64,000 nt of DNA from Geomonas diazotrophica. GTDB lineage: Bacteria > Desulfobacterota > Desulfuromonadia > Geobacterales > Geobacteraceae. The stretch's first letter is position 1. Every line of letters starts with the position of its first letter. The translations under genes and the position numbers were made by a program. Location of the stretch: NCBI RefSeq assembly GCF_018919385.1, contig NZ_JAHLMF010000003.1:62001-126000 (forward strand), read 5' to 3'. The notes beneath the pieces are model-generated. The model made no database searches and was not told the origin of the DNA. It saw only the letters and a program-made list of their open reading frames with translations. This document shows positions 17,236 through 28,000 of this stretch, piece by piece.

Positions 17236-17304
17236 ATGCGGCGGGAAGATAGAAATGGCATTCAACAAGGCAACTCAACCTGTTTGGGTAGATGGATGGG
17301 ACCA

Positions 17305-20300
17305 ATGGTGAAGCAAAGTATCGCCCTTACATTCATGATCCTGGCCTCGATGGTCGCAGCCGAGACCGCCGCCCGTGCGGAGAGCGCGCCGGCGGCCACC
17401 AAGGCGGCGACCGCGACGGCAGCCCCGAAAGTCAGGGAGGCCGCCGGGTGCGGTGAAACGACCGAGGGGCACCTCCCCAAGGATGCGACCTACACCCCGT
17501 GGCTCCTCGACCCGTCCGTCTTCGCGCAGGACCAGGGGGACCGCACCGAGAAGCGACAGGTCGCCGAGAAAGAAGTGAAGACGGTCAAGCTGGCCGACCT
17601 GGTCCCCCCCATCCGGTTTCGCACCGGAGAGGCGGAGATCACCCGGGAGTACCTGGAGCTTCTGCGCGGCGTGCTGGAGAAGATGCGCGGCCGCGCCAAC
17701 GTCCGGCTCCACTTCGTAGGGCACGCCGACACGCAAAGGCTGAGCGGGGCGCTGCAGGCGAAGTTCGGCGACAACACCGGCCTGTCCCGGGAGCGCGCCG
17801 GCACCACGGCCGAATACTGCCAGCGCGCCCTGGGGCTTCCCCCGGAGGCGATCTCCTACGAGGGGATGGGGGACGCCAAGCCGGTCGCCTCCAACGCGAC
17901 CGAGGAGGGGAGGGCGCTGAACCGGCGGGTGGAGGTCGAGGTCTGGTACGACGAGATCGGCGAGAAGATGGTGGAAAAGGAGGTGGTCGTCCCGGCGCAG
18001 GTGAACCGGGTCAAGGTATGCCGCACCGAGACGGTCTGCAAGATGCGCTACAAGGAAGGGCTCGCCCATCGGGTCCGCGTCAGGAACCTGGTCGCCCCCC
18101 TGCAGTACGACGCGGCCCTGGTCACCGTGCCGGAGGAGTTCCGGCAGCAGATCCGGCAGGCGCTGAACAACCTGGCCGGCAAGCAGAACATCGCCGTCAA
18201 GTTCATCGCCTACAGCGACACCACGCCGCTTGAGGCCCGCGACGAGCGGATTTACGGCGACCAGCTGGGGCTTTCCAAGGCGGTCGCCCGGCGCGTGGCC
18301 CTCGCCGTGCAGGACGCCCTGAAGGGAGCCCCCGCATCCTTTGAAAGCGAGGGGAAGGGGGCCACCCAGCCGGTGGCCTCCAACGACACGCCGCAGGGAA
18401 GGGCGCGCAACCGGCGCGTCGCGGTCGAGTTCTGGCACGACGATGCCATGCAGGAACTATCCGACGAACCGCAGCTCTGCCCGGAAGACGCCGGCGCCGA
18501 GACCGTCACCAGGGTCTACGACCCTCCCTCCGGGGCTGTTCCCCCGATCCTGTTCCAGGACGGCAACCCGGTGCTCCCCGAGGGGTACACCGAGCGGTTG
18601 GGGCGGCTCATGGACGAGATAAAGGACCGAAGCAACGTACGCCTGCGCTTCACCGGCTACATCAACAACGAGCGGCTGGACCGGCGCACCGCCGCCGTCT
18701 ACGGCGACGACATCGGCTGGGCAACGGCGCGCGCCCGCCGCAGCATGACCGCCGCGAGCGAGAAGATGGGGCTTGCCGTCAAGCAGGCGGAGTTCGAGGG
18801 GCGGGGCTACGTGCAGTCCGCGGACGTGGTCGCCACCGGCTTCACCGGCACGGGAGAGTCGCGGGTCGAGGTGCAGGTCGTCTATGACGAGCAGGTCCCC
18901 ATCAACGACTACGAGGGTGTGGACATCGTCCGCATGACCCGCGAGGTGAACACGGCCGATCCCCTGGCGCTCAACCTCCTGCGCATCTCGGTGGACGGAA
19001 AGCCGGTCGACGACCTGAACAAGAGCATCCCCGACCTGCAGCGCTGCACCGACGTGGCGCTGGAGCGCGCCAGGATCGAGTTCAAGTACGACGACCTGAG
19101 GAGCGAGCCCCGGCTGAACGTGACCGCCTGGCCGCGCAGCATCCGCTACCAGGATCTCCCCGGGACGGAGTTCCCCGAGAACCTGGTCCGCTTCCGCCTC
19201 TACGCCAACTACCACAGCTTCATCAAGCGCGCCGAGGTGAGGATCTTCGAGGAGGCCCGTTCGGTGCGCGATCTCCCGCTGGCGGTGGTCCCCATGGACG
19301 GCGAGGGTACGGCGCAGTGGAGCGCGAACTTCGACAACCCGGTCACCCCCGCCCGCGAGCTCAAGTACCTGGTCCGCGTCTACGACGCGCAGGGGAACTT
19401 CGACGAGACCGTGCCCCAGCCGCTTTGGGTGGTCGAACAGCTCGAGCCGGGCGCCGCCCAGTCCGACCCGGAAAGGGAACTTCTGGCCGGCTACGGCGGC
19501 AGCCGCATCGCGCAGAGAAACATCCCGGTCAACGGCGGCACCGTCCAGGCCTACGGCAGCTCGATTCCGCCAGAGCACCGGGTCTGGCTGGCCGGGTACC
19601 CGGGACCGGTGGACGCCAAGGGGCGCTTCATCGTCGAGGAGATCCTCCCCAAGGGGATGCACACGGTCGAGGTGGCGGTGCTCGACAAGTCCGGCAACGG
19701 CGAGCTCTTCCTGCGCGACCTCTCCATGCCCAAGAACAACTGGTTCACCGTCGGGATCGCGGACCTGACCCTGTCCGCCGACAAGACCAGCGGCCCGGCG
19801 CAGCTCCTCGCCCCGGACCGGCCGCGGTACAGCCACGACTTCAACGCCGAGGGGCGCCTCGCCTTCTACACCAAGGGGGAGTTCGGCGACGGCTGGGGGC
19901 TCACCGCCAGCGCCGACACGCGTGAAGGTCCCCTGGACGAGATCTTCACCAACTTCCTGGACAAGTCGCCCGAGTCGCTCTTCAGGCGCATCGACCAGGA
20001 TTACCACCTCCCGACCTACGGCGACGACGGCACGGTGCTGGAGGACGCACCGACCAGCGGGAAGTTCTACGCCAAGCTGAAAAAGGACCAGAACTACGGC
20101 CTGTGGGGCAACTTCAGGGTCGGCTACCTGGACAACGACCTGGCCCACGTGGACCGCGGGCTCTACGGCGCGAACCTCCACTACCAGGTTCCCGGCGTCA
20201 CCAGCTTCGGCGAGAAGCGCTTCATGGTCGACGGTTTCGCCGCCGAGCCGGGGACGGTGGCCGGCCGCGACGAATTCCGCGGCACCGGCGGCTCCCTTTA

Positions 20301-22422
20301 TTACCTGCGCCGCCAGGATATCCTGCAGGGTTCCGAGCGGGTGCGCATCGAGATCCGGGACAAAGATTCGGGCATCGTGCTGTCGGTGAAGGACCTGACC
20401 CCGGTGCAGGACTACGACGTCGACTACCTGCAGGGGCGCCTGGTCCTGACCCAGCCCCTGGAGTCGACGGCGGCGGACAACCTTCTCGTGCACAGCGACA
20501 CCATCGGCGGCAACCCGGTCTTCCTGGTGGCCCGCTACGAGTACACGCCGGGAGTCGCGGAGCTGGACACCATGACCTTCGGCGGCCGGGCCCACTACTG
20601 GTTCGGCGATCACGTGAAGCTCGGCCTGACCGGCACCGGCGGCAAGGAGGGAGACATCGACGAGAGCCTCGCCGGCGCCGACCTCACCCTGCGCCAGTCG
20701 GCGGCCACCTGGCTCAAGGTGGAGACCGGCCGCAGCAAGGGCGCCGGGCTCTTCACCTCCACCTCGCTCGACGGCGGCTTCAACTACGGGACCGTGCAGG
20801 CACCCGTCGATGCCGCGACCGCCGCCAACGCCTATCGGGTCGACGCGAGCCTCGGGCTGCAGGATTTCAACAAGGACTGGCGGGGACGCTTCACCCTCTA
20901 CAGCCAGCTCCTGGAGGCGGGGTACTCGGCGCCGGGCCAGGCAGCGGAAAAGGAGACCACCCAGATCGGCGGGACGGCCGAGGTCCCGGTGAACGAGCGG
21001 CTGAAGGTGAACCTCAAGGCAGACCGGCGCAGCGTGGACCAGGGGCTCGAGACCACGGCGGCCGAGGTGAACGCCAACTACCAGGTGGACGAGCACTGGA
21101 GCGCCGGTGTGGGCGCACGCCTGGACAGCCGCAAGGACAAGTCGGCCGTGGTCCCCCTGACCCAGGAGACCGGGGACCGCACCGACCTGGTGGGAAAGGT
21201 CGCCTACGATACCAAGGCGCGCTGGAGCGGCTACCTCTTCGGCCAGCAGTCGGTCCTTACCACCGGCAACCGCGAGGATAACGGCCGGGGCGGCGTGGGG
21301 GGCGCCTACCGGGTGACCGACCGCTTCAAGGTGAACGGCGAGGTCTCGGGTGGGAGCCAGGGCGCCGCGGGGCGCTTCGGCAGCGAGTACCTCTACAGCG
21401 ACCGCACCACGCTCTACCTGAACTACGCCCTGGAGAACGAGCGCTCCGACAACGGGGTGCAGGCGAGGAAAGGGGCGCTGACCTCGGGCTTTCGCACCCG
21501 CTACTCGGACAGCGCCAGCGTCTACGGCGAGGAGCGCTACAGCCACGGCGACGTCCCAAGCGGCCTGCTCCACTCCTACGGCGTCGATCTCGCCCCCACC
21601 GACCGGCTGAACTTCGGGGTAAAGGGGGAGCTCGGCACCCTGCGCGACAACCTCACCGGAGCGGACCTCAAGAGGACGGCACTTGGGGTGAGCGCCGGGT
21701 ACGGGTTCGAGAAGGTGAAGCTCTCCAGCGCCGTCGAATACCGGGTGGACGACGCCGAGCAGTCGGACCTGAGCCGTGTGAAACGGACGACCTGGCTGTT
21801 CAAGAACAGCCTCAAGTACCAGCTGACCCCGGACTGGCGGCTGATCGGCAAGTTCAACTACTCGCAGAGCACCAGCTCCCAGGGGGATTTCTACAACGGC
21901 AGCTACACGGAGGCGGTAGTGGGCTACGCCTACCGTCCCGTCGCCAACGACCGCCTCAACGCCCTGGTCAAGTACACCTACTTCTACAACCTGCCTGCGG
22001 CGGGGCAGCTAAACGGCACCGGCACGAGCGCGGGGGTCATGCAGCGCAGCCACATCGCCTCCATCGACGCCACCTATGACCTGACGCAGCGCTGGAGCGT
22101 CGGAGGGAAGTACGCCTACCGGCTCGGTCAGGTCAGCATGGACCGGGTCAACCCGGAATACTTCGACAGCAGCGCCCACCTCTACGTGGCGCGGGTCGAC
22201 TGGCACTTCCTGCACAAGTGGGACGCGCTCGCCGAAGGGCGCCTGCTCGACCTGCCGGATGCGCAGGACCGGCGCAGGGGCGTGCTTTTGGGGCTCTACC
22301 GCCATCTGGGCAACAACTTCAAGGTCGGCGCCGGCTACAACTTCAGCGACTTCTCCGACGACCTGACCGACATGAGTTACCGGCATCAGGGTGTCTTCGT
22401 CAACGTAGTAGGGATGATTTAG
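17305..22422 (+). CDS. Outer-membrane beta-barrel protein with three OmpA-like domains
   Basis: About 1,705 residues. The signal peptide is VKQSIALTFMILASMVAAET. Three OmpA-like peptidoglycan-binding domains follow (nt about 17600-17960, 18080-18450, 18540-18890); the first two carry NTGLSRERA/GLSKAVARR and GRALNRRVEV/GRARNRRVAV signatures, while the third is degenerate. Next are beta-sandwich regions (nt about 19100-19760), one repeating the AYGSSIPPEHRVWLAGYPG type. From nt about 19800 to the end, alternating strands with aromatic girdles make a large barrel whose final strand ends FVNVVGMI. The protein would anchor to peptidoglycan and span the outer membrane, making it the natural exporter or anchor for the giant protein encoded before it. 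The frame is open from 17140, but 17140-17300 is a GC repeat, so I start at 17305; 17236 is an alternative with an apparent ribosome site. Confidence 0.85.
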   Translation: MVKQSIALTFMILASMVAAETAARAESAPAATKAATATAAPKVREAAGCGETTEGHLPKDATYTPWLLDPSVFAQDQGDRTEKRQVAEKEVKTVKLADLVPPIRFRTGEAEITREYLELLRGVLEKMRGRANVRLHFVGHADTQRLSGALQAKFGDNTGLSRERAGTTAEYCQRALGLPPEAISYEGMGDAKPVASNATEEGRALNRRVEVEVWYDEIGEKMVEKEVVVPAQVNRVKVCRTETVCKMRYKEGLAHRVRVRNLVAPLQYDAALVTVPEEFRQQIRQALNNLAGKQNIAVKFIAYSDTTPLEARDERIYGDQLGLSKAVARRVALAVQDALKGAPASFESEGKGATQPVASNDTPQGRARNRRVAVEFWHDDAMQELSDEPQLCPEDAGAETVTRVYDPPSGAVPPILFQDGNPVLPEGYTERLGRLMDEIKDRSNVRLRFTGYINNERLDRRTAAVYGDDIGWATARARRSMTAASEKMGLAVKQAEFEGRGYVQSADVVATGFTGTGESRVEVQVVYDEQVPINDYEGVDIVRMTREVNTADPLALNLLRISVDGKPVDDLNKSIPDLQRCTDVALERARIEFKYDDLRSEPRLNVTAWPRSIRYQDLPGTEFPENLVRFRLYANYHSFIKRAEVRIFEEARSVRDLPLAVVPMDGEGTAQWSANFDNPVTPARELKYLVRVYDAQGNFDETVPQPLWVVEQLEPGAAQSDPERELLAGYGGSRIAQRNIPVNGGTVQAYGSSIPPEHRVWLAGYPGPVDAKGRFIVEEILPKGMHTVEVAVLDKSGNGELFLRDLSMPKNNWFTVGIADLTLSADKTSGPAQLLAPDRPRYSHDFNAEGRLAFYTKGEFGDGWGLTASADTREGPLDEIFTNFLDKSPESLFRRIDQDYHLPTYGDDGTVLEDAPTSGKFYAKLKKDQNYGLWGNFRVGYLDNDLAHVDRGLYGANLHYQVPGVTSFGEKRFMVDGFAAEPGTVAGRDEFRGTGGSLYYLRRQDILQGSERVRIEIRDKDSGIVLSVKDLTPVQDYDVDYLQGRLVLTQPLESTAADNLLVHSDTIGGNPVFLVARYEYTPGVAELDTMTFGGRAHYWFGDHVKLGLTGTGGKEGDIDESLAGADLTLRQSAATWLKVETGRSKGAGLFTSTSLDGGFNYGTVQAPVDAATAANAYRVDASLGLQDFNKDWRGRFTLYSQLLEAGYSAPGQAAEKETTQIGGTAEVPVNERLKVNLKADRRSVDQGLETTAAEVNANYQVDEHWSAGVGARLDSRKDKSAVVPLTQETGDRTDLVGKVAYDTKARWSGYLFGQQSVLTTGNREDNGRGGVGGAYRVTDRFKVNGEVSGGSQGAAGRFGSEYLYSDRTTLYLNYALENERSDNGVQARKGALTSGFRTRYSDSASVYGEERYSHGDVPSGLLHSYGVDLAPTDRLNFGVKGELGTLRDNLTGADLKRTALGVSAGYGFEKVKLSSAVEYRVDDAEQSDLSRVKRTTWLFKNSLKYQLTPDWRLIGKFNYSQSTSSQGDFYNGSYTEAVVGYAYRPVANDRLNALVKYTYFYNLPAAGQLNGTGTSAGVMQRSHIASIDATYDLTQRWSVGGKYAYRLGQVSMDRVNPEYFDSSAHLYVARVDWHFLHKWDALAEGRLLDLPDAQDRRRGVLLGLYRHLGNNFKVGAGYNFSDFSDDLTDMSYRHQGVFVNVVGMI

Positions 22423-22449
22423 CAACTAACAAACCACAGGGTGGCAAAC

Positions 22450-23184
22450 ATGAACAAAGTTCGGAAGTTAATCATCGCAGGGATCTCGGTACTTCTGTTG
22501 AGCTTTCCTGTCCATGCGCAGGAAGCCGCCCCGGTACAGCCCGGACAGGGGAGCGTGCAGGAAGAGGCTTTTCCGGAGAGCGTCGAGGATCAGGCCGTAC
22601 CCGAGGATATCGATGTGCGGGTGGCAGCCGAGGGTGTCGATGCGCGAACCGCAGCGAAGGGGGGCGAGAGTTCACCGGGGCACCACCCCGAGCAAGGCCC
22701 GCCCGAACAGGGGGGTGCCAAGGCAGAGGCGAGGCGGGCTGCCGCCAAGGAACAGACCAAGGGGCTGGACGAGCAGGTGCAGGAGATCAAGGCGGACGTC
22801 CTCTCCATCGCCACAGAGCTGAACCGGCTCGAAGAGAAGCTCCTCTACCCCTCGGACACCCAGGTCGCCATCTTCGTCTCCCTGGAGGGGAACGAGAAGT
22901 TCCGGCTCGACGCCGTGACCATCGAGCTGGACGGCAAGAAGGTGGCCCAGCACCTCTACACCTTCAACGAGATCGAGGCGCTGAAGAAAGGGGGGGTGCA
23001 GCGCATCCACGTCGGTAACGTCATGACCGGCGAGCACCCGCTGCACGTCACGGTGCTCGGCAAGACCGAGAGCGGTGCGGATTTCCAGAGGGAGGAGAAC
23101 TTCAAGGTCGCCAAGGGGATCGGCCCGAAACTGGTCGGGGTGGTACTCGCCGGCGGCAAAACCATTACCGTGAAGGATTGGTAA
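22450..23184 (+). CDS. Exported coiled-coil protein with beta C-terminus
   Basis: 244 residues. AGGGTGG lies six bases before the ATG at 22450. The signal peptide is MNKVRKLIIAGISVLLLSFP then VHAQ. An acidic Pro/Gln-rich linker follows, then a helix rich in Lys/Glu (about 88-130, KAEARRAAAKEQTKGLDEQ) that should form a coiled coil. The C-terminal domain (about 135-244) is beta-rich (VAIFVSLEGNEKFRLDAVTI). It sits 27 bases after the barrel gene and four before the TPR gene, so it belongs to the same machine, perhaps as a periplasmic link. I do not recognise a family. Confidence 0.75.
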   Translation: MNKVRKLIIAGISVLLLSFPVHAQEAAPVQPGQGSVQEEAFPESVEDQAVPEDIDVRVAAEGVDARTAAKGGESSPGHHPEQGPPEQGGAKAEARRAAAKEQTKGLDEQVQEIKADVLSIATELNRLEEKLLYPSDTQVAIFVSLEGNEKFRLDAVTIELDGKKVAQHLYTFNEIEALKKGGVQRIHVGNVMTGEHPLHVTVLGKTESGADFQREENFKVAKGIGPKLVGVVLAGGKTITVKDW

Positions 23185-23187
23185 GCC

Positions 23188-25092
23188 ATGTCCAGGTTGA
23201 TTCTCATACTGGTTTGTCTGCTCTGCGCGAGCGTCGCCCTGGCATCCGGCACTCCCGTGAAGAGCGGTGCGGACTCCCGTCCCGCCGGCGACCTCAAGGA
23301 CGTCTACTTCGGGGAGGCGCTCTACCACGCCTACCAGGGGGAGTGGTTCGAATCGGTGGCCCGGCTGGACACGGAACTGGGGCAGCACCGCCGGGTCGAC
23401 GAGCCCGCGCTCGACACCCTCTACCCCCACCTGAACCAGGCGGAATTCGACGTCGGCGACTTCGAGCTGGGGTACCGGATGCACCTGCGCGCCGGGCGCG
23501 CCATCCGCGCGGTCATCGAGGGGAAGGTGGACGAGCCCCAGCGCAACGCGGCCATCTACCGGCTGGCCCGGCTCTACTTCCGGAAGGATCAGCCGCGGGA
23601 GGCACTGCAGGCCCTGGAACGCATCCGGGGCGAGGTGCCGGAGCGGATCCGCGACGACGTCGAATTTCTGCGGGCGCAGGTCCTCATGGCCAACGGCCGT
23701 TTCGAGGACGCCTCCCGCGTTTTGAAGGGTCTGCAGGGGGCGAAGGGGCTGGAAGGCTTTACCGGCTACAACCTGGGGATCTCGCTGATGGAGCAGGGAA
23801 AGGAGCAGGACGGGCGGCAGTACCTGGATCGCGCGGGGCAACTCGCGAGCCTCGACCCCTCCAGCCAGGCGATCAGGGACAAGTCCAACCTGGTGCTCGG
23901 CTACAAGCTCCTGGACGAGAACAACGGCGCCGGCGCCAAGCTGGTCCTGGACCGGGTGCGCCTGACCGGCCCTTTCTCGAACCGGGCCCTCCTCGGCTCC
24001 GGGTGGGCGGACGCCAACCAGGGGGAATTCGAAAGGGCGCTGGTCCCCTGGAGCATCCTGGCAAGGCGCGAGGTGACCGACCCCGCGGTGCAGGAGGCGC
24101 TCCTGGCCATGCCGTTTGCCTACGGGAAGCTGAAGGTCTACGGGAAGGCGGCGCTTTTGTACGGGCAGGCGCTGGAATCCTTCGGAAAAGAGATCGACAA
24201 GCTGGGTGCCTCCATCACCTCGGTGCGGGAGGGGAAGTTCCTGAAGGCCCTGGCGCGGGAAGAGCTGAAGCAGGACTCGGACTGGGTGGTGAAGCTGCGC
24301 ACCCTGCCCGAGGCGCCGGAGACCTATTACCTGCTCGACTTGATGGCTTCGCACGATTTCCAGGAGTCTCTCAAAAACTACCTGGATCTGAACGAGTTGA
24401 GCGGCAAGCTCGTCGCCTGGGAGGGTGACCTGAACGCCTTCGAGGAGATGATCAGGAAGCGCCGGGACTACTACGAGCCGCTTCTTCCCGGGATCGACCA
24501 GGCATTCAAGCAGCTCGACTCCCAGATCCGTCTGCGTGAGGAGCAGCGCGACCGCATCGAGAAACGGCTGCACGCCATGCTGACCGCGCCGCGCCCGGAC
24601 CACCTGGCCACCGCGCAGGAGAGGGTCGCCCTGGAGGAGATCTCCCGGCTGGAGCGTTCCGGCGGCGGTGCGCTTCCCGACGACGTGAAGCAGCGGCTGG
24701 CCCGGCTTCGGGGGGTGATCTCCTGGAACATCGCCACCCAGTACCACCAGCGCTTTACCGACACCTTCGAGGACCTGGACCGGCTGAACCGGGAAACCGA
24801 GCTGCTCAAGCGGCAGTACGACTCCTTCGTGCGCACCCGCCAGGCCGCGACGCAAAGCTACCAAGGGTACGACGGGGCCATCGCGCAGCAGCGTCAGCAG
24901 ATCGCCTCGGCCCGGGAAAAGGTGGCCGCCCTGCTGCCGCGCCAGGGGAAAATATTGGAAGCCATGGCCGTGGAGGAAATGACCAAGCGCCGGGCAAGGC
25001 TGGAACAGTTCCAGGTCACTGCGCGTTTCGCCATCGCGGACAGCTACGACCGCGCCAACAAGGCGCAGGCTCAAAAGAGGGTGGGACCATGA
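23188..25092 (+). CDS. Exported TPR-type repeat protein
   Basis: 634 residues. The signal peptide is SRLILILVCLLCASVALASG. Residues about 30-330 are helical repeats in TPR style (EALYHAYQGEWFESVARL, LARLYFRKDQPREALQALERI, LGYKLLDENNGAGAKLVLDRV). The second half is long and charged with predicted coiled coil (DSQIRLREEQRDRIEKRL, LDRLNRETELLKRQYDSF). TPR arrays scaffold protein complexes; in this operon it probably assembles the periplasmic part of the ExbB/ExbD/TonB-like machine. The last four bases overlap the next gene (ATGA), implying coupled translation. The domain order recalls gliding-machinery TPR proteins of myxobacteria, but I cannot claim orthology without a search. Confidence 0.8.
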   Translation: MSRLILILVCLLCASVALASGTPVKSGADSRPAGDLKDVYFGEALYHAYQGEWFESVARLDTELGQHRRVDEPALDTLYPHLNQAEFDVGDFELGYRMHLRAGRAIRAVIEGKVDEPQRNAAIYRLARLYFRKDQPREALQALERIRGEVPERIRDDVEFLRAQVLMANGRFEDASRVLKGLQGAKGLEGFTGYNLGISLMEQGKEQDGRQYLDRAGQLASLDPSSQAIRDKSNLVLGYKLLDENNGAGAKLVLDRVRLTGPFSNRALLGSGWADANQGEFERALVPWSILARREVTDPAVQEALLAMPFAYGKLKVYGKAALLYGQALESFGKEIDKLGASITSVREGKFLKALAREELKQDSDWVVKLRTLPEAPETYYLLDLMASHDFQESLKNYLDLNELSGKLVAWEGDLNAFEEMIRKRRDYYEPLLPGIDQAFKQLDSQIRLREEQRDRIEKRLHAMLTAPRPDHLATAQERVALEEISRLERSGGGALPDDVKQRLARLRGVISWNIATQYHQRFTDTFEDLDRLNRETELLKRQYDSFVRTRQAATQSYQGYDGAIAQQRQQIASAREKVAALLPRQGKILEAMAVEEMTKRRARLEQFQVTARFAIADSYDRANKAQAQKRVGP

Positions 25093-28000
25093 AGCGAATC
25101 GCATTCCTACTCCTGGCATTCCCCGCGCTTCTTGCCGGGTGCCAATCGGGCGGCGGCAGGGAGACAATCGCTCAGCTGCGCGACGTGCGGCTCGAAATCA
25201 AGGAAGAGCCCATCGAAGGGGGGCTGGACAAGGCCATGGAGGGGTACCAGCGCTTCCTGGAGCAGACGCCGGAATCGGCGCTCACTCCTGCGGCGATCCG
25301 CCGCCTCGCCGACCTGAAGGTCGAAAAGGAGTACGGCTACCTCGCCGCCGCCCAGGCCGCGCCTGCCGGAGGGGTCGCGACAGCGACGCTCAGCAAGCCG
25401 GAGCCCACCGTCTCCTCCGGGGGGGGGCAGCCCGCCCAAGGCGAGACCGAGGCGGATTTCGAGAGGAGGGCGCTTGCGGGGACGCAGACGGCCGGACCTG
25501 TGCACGAAGCGGGGAGCGAGGGACTGGAGCGGAGCGGGACGCGTGAGGCGATCGCGCTCTACCAGAAGCTCCTGGAGAAGTACCCCAACTACCAGGGGAA
25601 CGACCAGGTCCTGTACCAGATGTCCCGCTCCTACGAGGAGCTCGGCGAAACCGAGCAGGCCATGGCGGTCATGCAGCGCATGGTGAAGGATTACCCGCAG
25701 TCGCGCTACATCAACGAGGTGCAGTTCCGCCGGGCCGAGTACTTCTTCACCCACAGGCAGTACCTGGAGGCGGAAGCGGTCTACCAGGGGCTGGTGGACA
25801 TCGGTCCCGACACCTCCTACTACGAGCTGGCCCTGTACAAGCTGGGCTGGACCTTCTACAAGCAGGAGCTCTACGAGGAGGGGCTGCACCGGTTCATCGC
25901 CCTTTTGGACCACAAGGTCACCACGGGGTATGACTTCGCCGAGGCCAAGGACGACCTGGAGCGCAAGCGGGTCGACGACACCTTCCGGGTGGTCAGCCAG
26001 AGCTTCTCCTACCTGCACGGCGCCGCCTCGGCCGTGGAGTACTTCGAGAAAAACGGCAAGCGCGCCTACGAGGACCGCGTCTACAGCAACCTGGGTGAGT
26101 TCTACTACGAAAAGCGCCGCTACAGCGACGCGGCGGCGTCCTACAACGCCTTCGTAGGGCGCAACCCCTTCCACCGCGTGTCGCCGCAGTTCCATATGCG
26201 CGTGATCGAGATCCACATCGCCGGCGGCTTCCCCACCCTGGTGATCGAGGCGAAGAAGGAATTCGCCAAGAACTACGGTCTGAAGGCCGAGTACTGGAAG
26301 CATTTCGAACCGGCCGAGCGCCCCGAGGTGCTGGGCTTCCTGAAGACCAACTTCACCGACCTGGCCCACCACTACCACGCGCTGTACCAGGACCCCGGCC
26401 ACGCCAGGGAGAAGGAGGCAAGTTTCCAGGAGGCACTGCACTGGTACGAGGAGTTCCTGGTCTCCTTCCCCAAGGAGAGCGAGTCGGCGGCGATCAACTA
26501 CCAGATGGCCGACCTGCTCATGGAGAACCGCTCCTTCGCCCGGGCGGCGCGGGAATACGAGAAGACCGCCTACGACTACCCGCGCTACGACAAGTCTTCC
26601 GCCGCGGGCTACGCGGCCGTCTTCGCCTACCGGGAGCAGCTCAAAGGCGCTCGCGAGGAAGAAAAGGACACGGTCAAGCGCGAAGGGGTGCGGAGCTCGC
26701 TCAGGTTCGCCGACGCCTTCCCGGAACATGAGAAGGCGGCGATCGTGCTCGGCGCTGCAGCGGACGACCTCTACGAGCTTAAGGACTACGAGCAGGCGCT
26801 CACGGTCGGGCGCAAGCTCATCGCGACTTTCCCGGCCGCCGACAAGGAGGTGCTCAAGTCGGCCTGGGTGGTGGCGGGTCACTCCTGTTACGAACTGAAG
26901 AAATACCCCGAGGCCGAGGCTGCCTACGTCCAGGTGCTGGCCCTGGTCCCGGCCGACGACAAGAGCCGGGAAGGCTTCAACGACAACCTGGCCGCCTCGA
27001 TCTACAAGCAGGGCGAACAGGCCAACGCCGCCAAGGACTACCGGGGCGCGGCGGACCACTTCCTGCGCGTCGGGCGCATGGCCGCCGGCTCCAAGATCCG
27101 GGTGAACGCCGAATACGACGCCTCCGTCGCACTGATCCAGCTCAAGGAGTGGAAAGCGGCTACCGCGGTCCTCACCGGGTTCCGGGAGCTCTTCCCGGGA
27201 CATGAGCTGCAGCCGGAGGTCACCCGGAAGCTCGCCCACGTCTACAAGGAAGACGGGCAGCTCGCCCAGGCCGCCGGCGAGTACGAGCGCCTGGAGACGG
27301 AGTTCAAGGACGAGGAGGTCAGAAGGGAATCCCTCATGCTGGCGGCGGAACTGCACCAGCAGACCGGGAACAAAAAGCAGGCACTCGCCGTGTACCGCCG
27401 CTACGTCGGTTACTTCCCTGAGCCGGTCGAGGTCAACCTGGAGATGCGCAACAAGGTTTGCGAGATCCTGAAGGAGGACGACCGCAAGGCGTACCTCGAC
27501 GAACTGACGGAGATGGTCGCCATCGACGCAGCAGCCGGCCCGGCGCGCACCCCGCGCACGAAATACCTGGCAGGGAAGGGCGCCCTGGTGCTCGCCGAGC
27601 AGACCTACGAGCGCTTCACCGAGGTCCGCCTGGTGAAGCCGTTCGAGACCAACCTGCGCAAGAAGAAGGAGCTGATGAAGGCGACCACCCTGGCCTTCAA
27701 CAAGCTGCCGCAGTACGAGGTGGGCGAGGTGACCGCGGCGGCGACCTTCTACCTGGCGGAGATCTACGGGCACTTCAGCAAGGCGCTGACGGGCTCGGAG
27801 CGGCCGGACGACCTCAACCCGCAGGAGATGCAGGAGTACGAGATGGCCCTGGAGGAGCAGGCCTTCCCGTTCGAGGAAAAGGCGATCTCGGTACACGAGA
27901 AGAACATGGAGCTGATCTCCCTGGGCATCTACAACGACTGGATCGACAAGAGCCTGGGCAAGCTGGCCAAGCTTTTGCCGGTGCGCTACGACAAGCCTGA

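Noticed and set aside
17140-17304. N-terminal extension of the OmpA-barrel gene back to 17140
   Set aside because: The extension runs through GC-rich palindromic sequence, and the signal peptide begins only at about 17305.
8534-17305. Very long open frames on the minus strand opposite the giant surface-protein gene (for example 12662-17305 and 8534-10852)
   Set aside because: Their composition is rich in Gly, Arg, His and Val without domains, and the plus strand shows clear DUF11 repeats. Long antisense frames are a by-product of GC-rich codon use.
18457-27896. Long minus-strand open frames opposite the barrel and TPR genes (18457-21573, 22672-25167, 25107-27896)
   Set aside because: No signal peptides, motifs or ribosome sites, and the plus-strand proteins are well supported. 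They are shadows.
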